NCBI RefSeq assembly: GCF_900109925.1 | Contig: NZ_FOBW01000013.1 | Coordinates: forward strand, 62,001-126,000 | DNA: 64,000 nucleotides | Direction of reading: 5' to 3' | Origin: Mesobacillus persicus | GTDB taxonomy: Bacteria > Bacillota > Bacilli > Bacillales > Cytobacillaceae | In this document: positions 62,734 to 64,000 of the stretch, one piece after another | Layout: each line of letters starts with the position of its first letter | Numbering within the stretch: position 1 is the stretch's first letter | Made by a program: the position numbers and the translations under genes | Notes under the pieces: generated by a model | Database searches by the model: none | Seen by the model: the letters and a program-made list of their open reading frames with translations, nothing else | Told to the model about the DNA's origin: nothing

Positions 62734-62959
62734 GATCTTGTTTTTTGCCCACTTGCGTGATGAAGTCGGGGAAGAATCCGTTCAATTAGAAGTAGCCGGG
62801 AAGACAGTTGCCGAAGTGAAAGCAATCGTGGCTGAACAGTATAAGGTTGCTAAGCTTGACACCGCGATGACGGCAATCAATGAAGAGTTTGCCCCAAACG
62901 AAGAAGTCATTCAAGATGGAGACGTTATTGCTTTAATACCGCCAGTAAGCGGAGGCTGA
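62726..62959 (+). CDS. moaD: Molybdopterin synthase small subunit MoaD
   Basis: A 77-residue ubiquitin-fold sulfur carrier. It ends in the required C-terminal di-glycine (PPVSGG), which is adenylylated by MoeB and thiocarboxylated. It overlaps moaE. A weak hairpin with T-rich tail (about 62950-62980) may end the operon. Confidence 0.92.
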   Translation: MNKILFFAHLRDEVGEESVQLEVAGKTVAEVKAIVAEQYKVAKLDTAMTAINEEFAPNEEVIQDGDVIALIPPVSGG

Positions 62960-63040
62960 TGTCTCCGTGTTTTTCTTTTTGGGTGTTTTCTAAAAGGTCT
63001 TTTTTGGCTGGGTCAAAGGGCAATGTTTAATTTTAAGCAG

Positions 63041-63170
63041 GTTGATTGGAGCGGAAGGCACGAAGACTCCTGCGGGAGTGCAAGGCCAAGGGAGACCCCA
63101 CAGGAGCGTGAGCGACGAGGAGGCTCCCGGACTGCCCGCGGAAAGCGAAGTGCCTGGAGCGGAAATCAAC
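63041..63170. repeat. Long intergenic palindromic repeat, copy 5
   Basis: A full-length ~130-bp copy (GTTGATTGGAGCGGAAGGCA ... CTGGAGCGGAAATCAAC) between moaD and moeB. Unlike copies 1 and 3 it separates two genes of the same strand. Confidence 0.88.
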
Positions 63171-63241
63171 AACCCTGTTTATCCTCTCCTTAAGTCCTTA
63201 AGGAGAGCGAAAAAATACCTTTATAATGGGAGGAATTCTCC

Positions 63242-64000
63242 ATGTCAAATAGATATTCACGCCAGACACTATTTCCTCCAATTGGCAAGATGGGGCAGGA
63301 AAAAATCAGGACAAAGCATGTGTTAATCATAGGGGCAGGTGCCCTTGGCTCTGGAAACGCGGAAGTGATGACTAGGGCAGGGGTAGGCAAGCTGACCATT
63401 GTAGACCGTGACTATGTGGAAGCGAGTAATCTTCAACGTCAACAGCTTTATACAGAGGAAGATGTCGCAGAGAAGCTTCCAAAAGCTGCTGCTGCGGAAA
63501 AACGCTTAAAGGCAATCAACTCAGAGGTCGAGATTCAGTCAATCATCGGGGATGCAACTCCTGAGATGTTAGCCGAGCTTGCTGGAGATGTCGATTTAAT
63601 CATTGATTCGACCGATAACTTTGAGACAAGAATGGCGATTAATGATATTGCTCAGAAATATCAAATTCCATGGATTTATGGGGCATGTGTGGCAAGCTTC
63701 GGGATGAGCTTTACGATTATCCCTGGAAAGACGCCATGTTTAAACTGCTTGTTAAAAACAGTGCCAATCCAAGGGTTAACATGCGATACGGGTGGCATAA
63801 TCGGACCGGCTGTACAAATGGTAATAGCTCACCAAACAGCGGAAGCCCTAAAGATTCTAGTTGAGGATTGGGAGGCAGTGAGAACTTCCTTCGTTAATTT
63901 TGATATGTGGCGGAACCAATACACAAGTATGAAGATGTCACGTGCGAAGGATCCAGGTTGCTTATCATGCGGAGAGCATCCAGAGTATCCTTATCTAGAG
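63242..64000 (+). CDS. moeB: MoeB-type sulfur-carrier adenylyltransferase, truncated by window end
   Basis: The first 253 codons are present and open to the window end. The nucleotide-binding GAGALGSGNAE motif is near residue 31, with VDRDYVEASNLQRQ near 52. The DSTDNFETR segment is near residue 121, and zinc cysteine pairs are CLNC near 165 and CLSC near the right edge. It adenylylates the MoaD C-terminus. ThiF is a close relative, but the neighbours favour MoeB. GGGAGGAA precedes the ATG at 63242. Confidence 0.88.
   Translation, partial: MSNRYSRQTLFPPIGKMGQEKIRTKHVLIIGAGALGSGNAEVMTRAGVGKLTIVDRDYVEASNLQRQQLYTEEDVAEKLPKAAAAEKRLKAINSEVEIQSIIGDATPEMLAELAGDVDLIIDSTDNFETRMAINDIAQKYQIPWIYGACVASFGMSFTIIPGKTPCLNCLLKTVPIQGLTCDTGGIIGPAVQMVIAHQTAEALKILVEDWEAVRTSFVNFDMWRNQYTSMKMSRAKDPGCLSCGEHPEYPYLE

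Overview
The window looks like a chromosomal segment of a low-to-moderate GC Firmicute in the Bacillaceae (Bacillus, Neobacillus or Mesobacillus type). The basis is AGGAGG-type ribosome binding sites, frequent TTG and GTG starts, strong rho-independent terminators, and genes whose closest recognisable relatives are Bacillus genes (GltC, YhfW, YojF/BshB2 for bacillithiol, PdxK, BmrA-like, DUF4230). I see no rRNA, tRNA, insertion sequence or CRISPR array. The organism appears able to respire formate and nitrous oxide.

Layout. 0.1-4.2 kb: oligopeptide ABC transporter genes oppBCDF. 4.5-13.3 kb: a TraB-family protein, a glutamate-symporter-like protein, an acyltransferase carrying a zinc ribbon, an unrecognised membrane protein, an MFS exporter, a Crp/Fnr regulator with FNR-like cysteines, and a DUF4230 protein. 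13.5-15.7 kb: an actin-like (ParM-type) gene and a putative DNA-binding adaptor gene, preceded by a highly ordered inverted-repeat array that looks like a centromere and operator. 16.1-21 kb: an rRNA methyltransferase, gdhA divergent from a gltC-like regulator, and a DUF1646 transporter. 21-25.4 kb: a 53-bp tandem repeat, then a two-component system followed by uppP. 25.4-41.8 kb: pepT, a secreted metalloprotease, several flavoproteins, ybaK, a double P-loop ATPase, yjiH, a BmrA-like exporter, AlkD, a Cof-type HAD phosphatase and a PQQ-type lipoprotein dehydrogenase.

The right third is a respiratory island. On the minus strand (49.4 to 42.3 kb) lies a clade II nitrous oxide reductase operon, nosC-nosZ-nosB-nosD-nosY-nosF plus a FixH/SurA-like lipoprotein. 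It has an FNR/CRP-type site upstream that matches the geometry of a similar site upstream of the window's own FNR-like regulator. Next come bacillithiol and pyridoxal genes (bshB2, yojF, pdxK). On the plus strand (51.9 to 64 kb) lie fdhD, a formate dehydrogenase-N type operon, fdhE and molybdenum-cofactor genes (mobA, moeA, a moeA with a binding-protein domain, moaE, moaD and a moeB cut by the window end). The formate dehydrogenase alpha gene contains an in-frame TGA at codon 191 followed by a textbook bacterial SECIS hairpin, so it encodes a selenoprotein. Formate oxidised outside the membrane would feed menaquinone, and the electrons could reach NosZ through NosC.

The intergenic DNA is unusually rich in repeats: five long copies plus one minimal copy of a roughly 130-bp palindromic element, two loci each carrying four 21-bp palindromes at nearly identical 51/61/51 spacing, three contiguous 21-bp tandem arrays, and a 53-bp tandem repeat.
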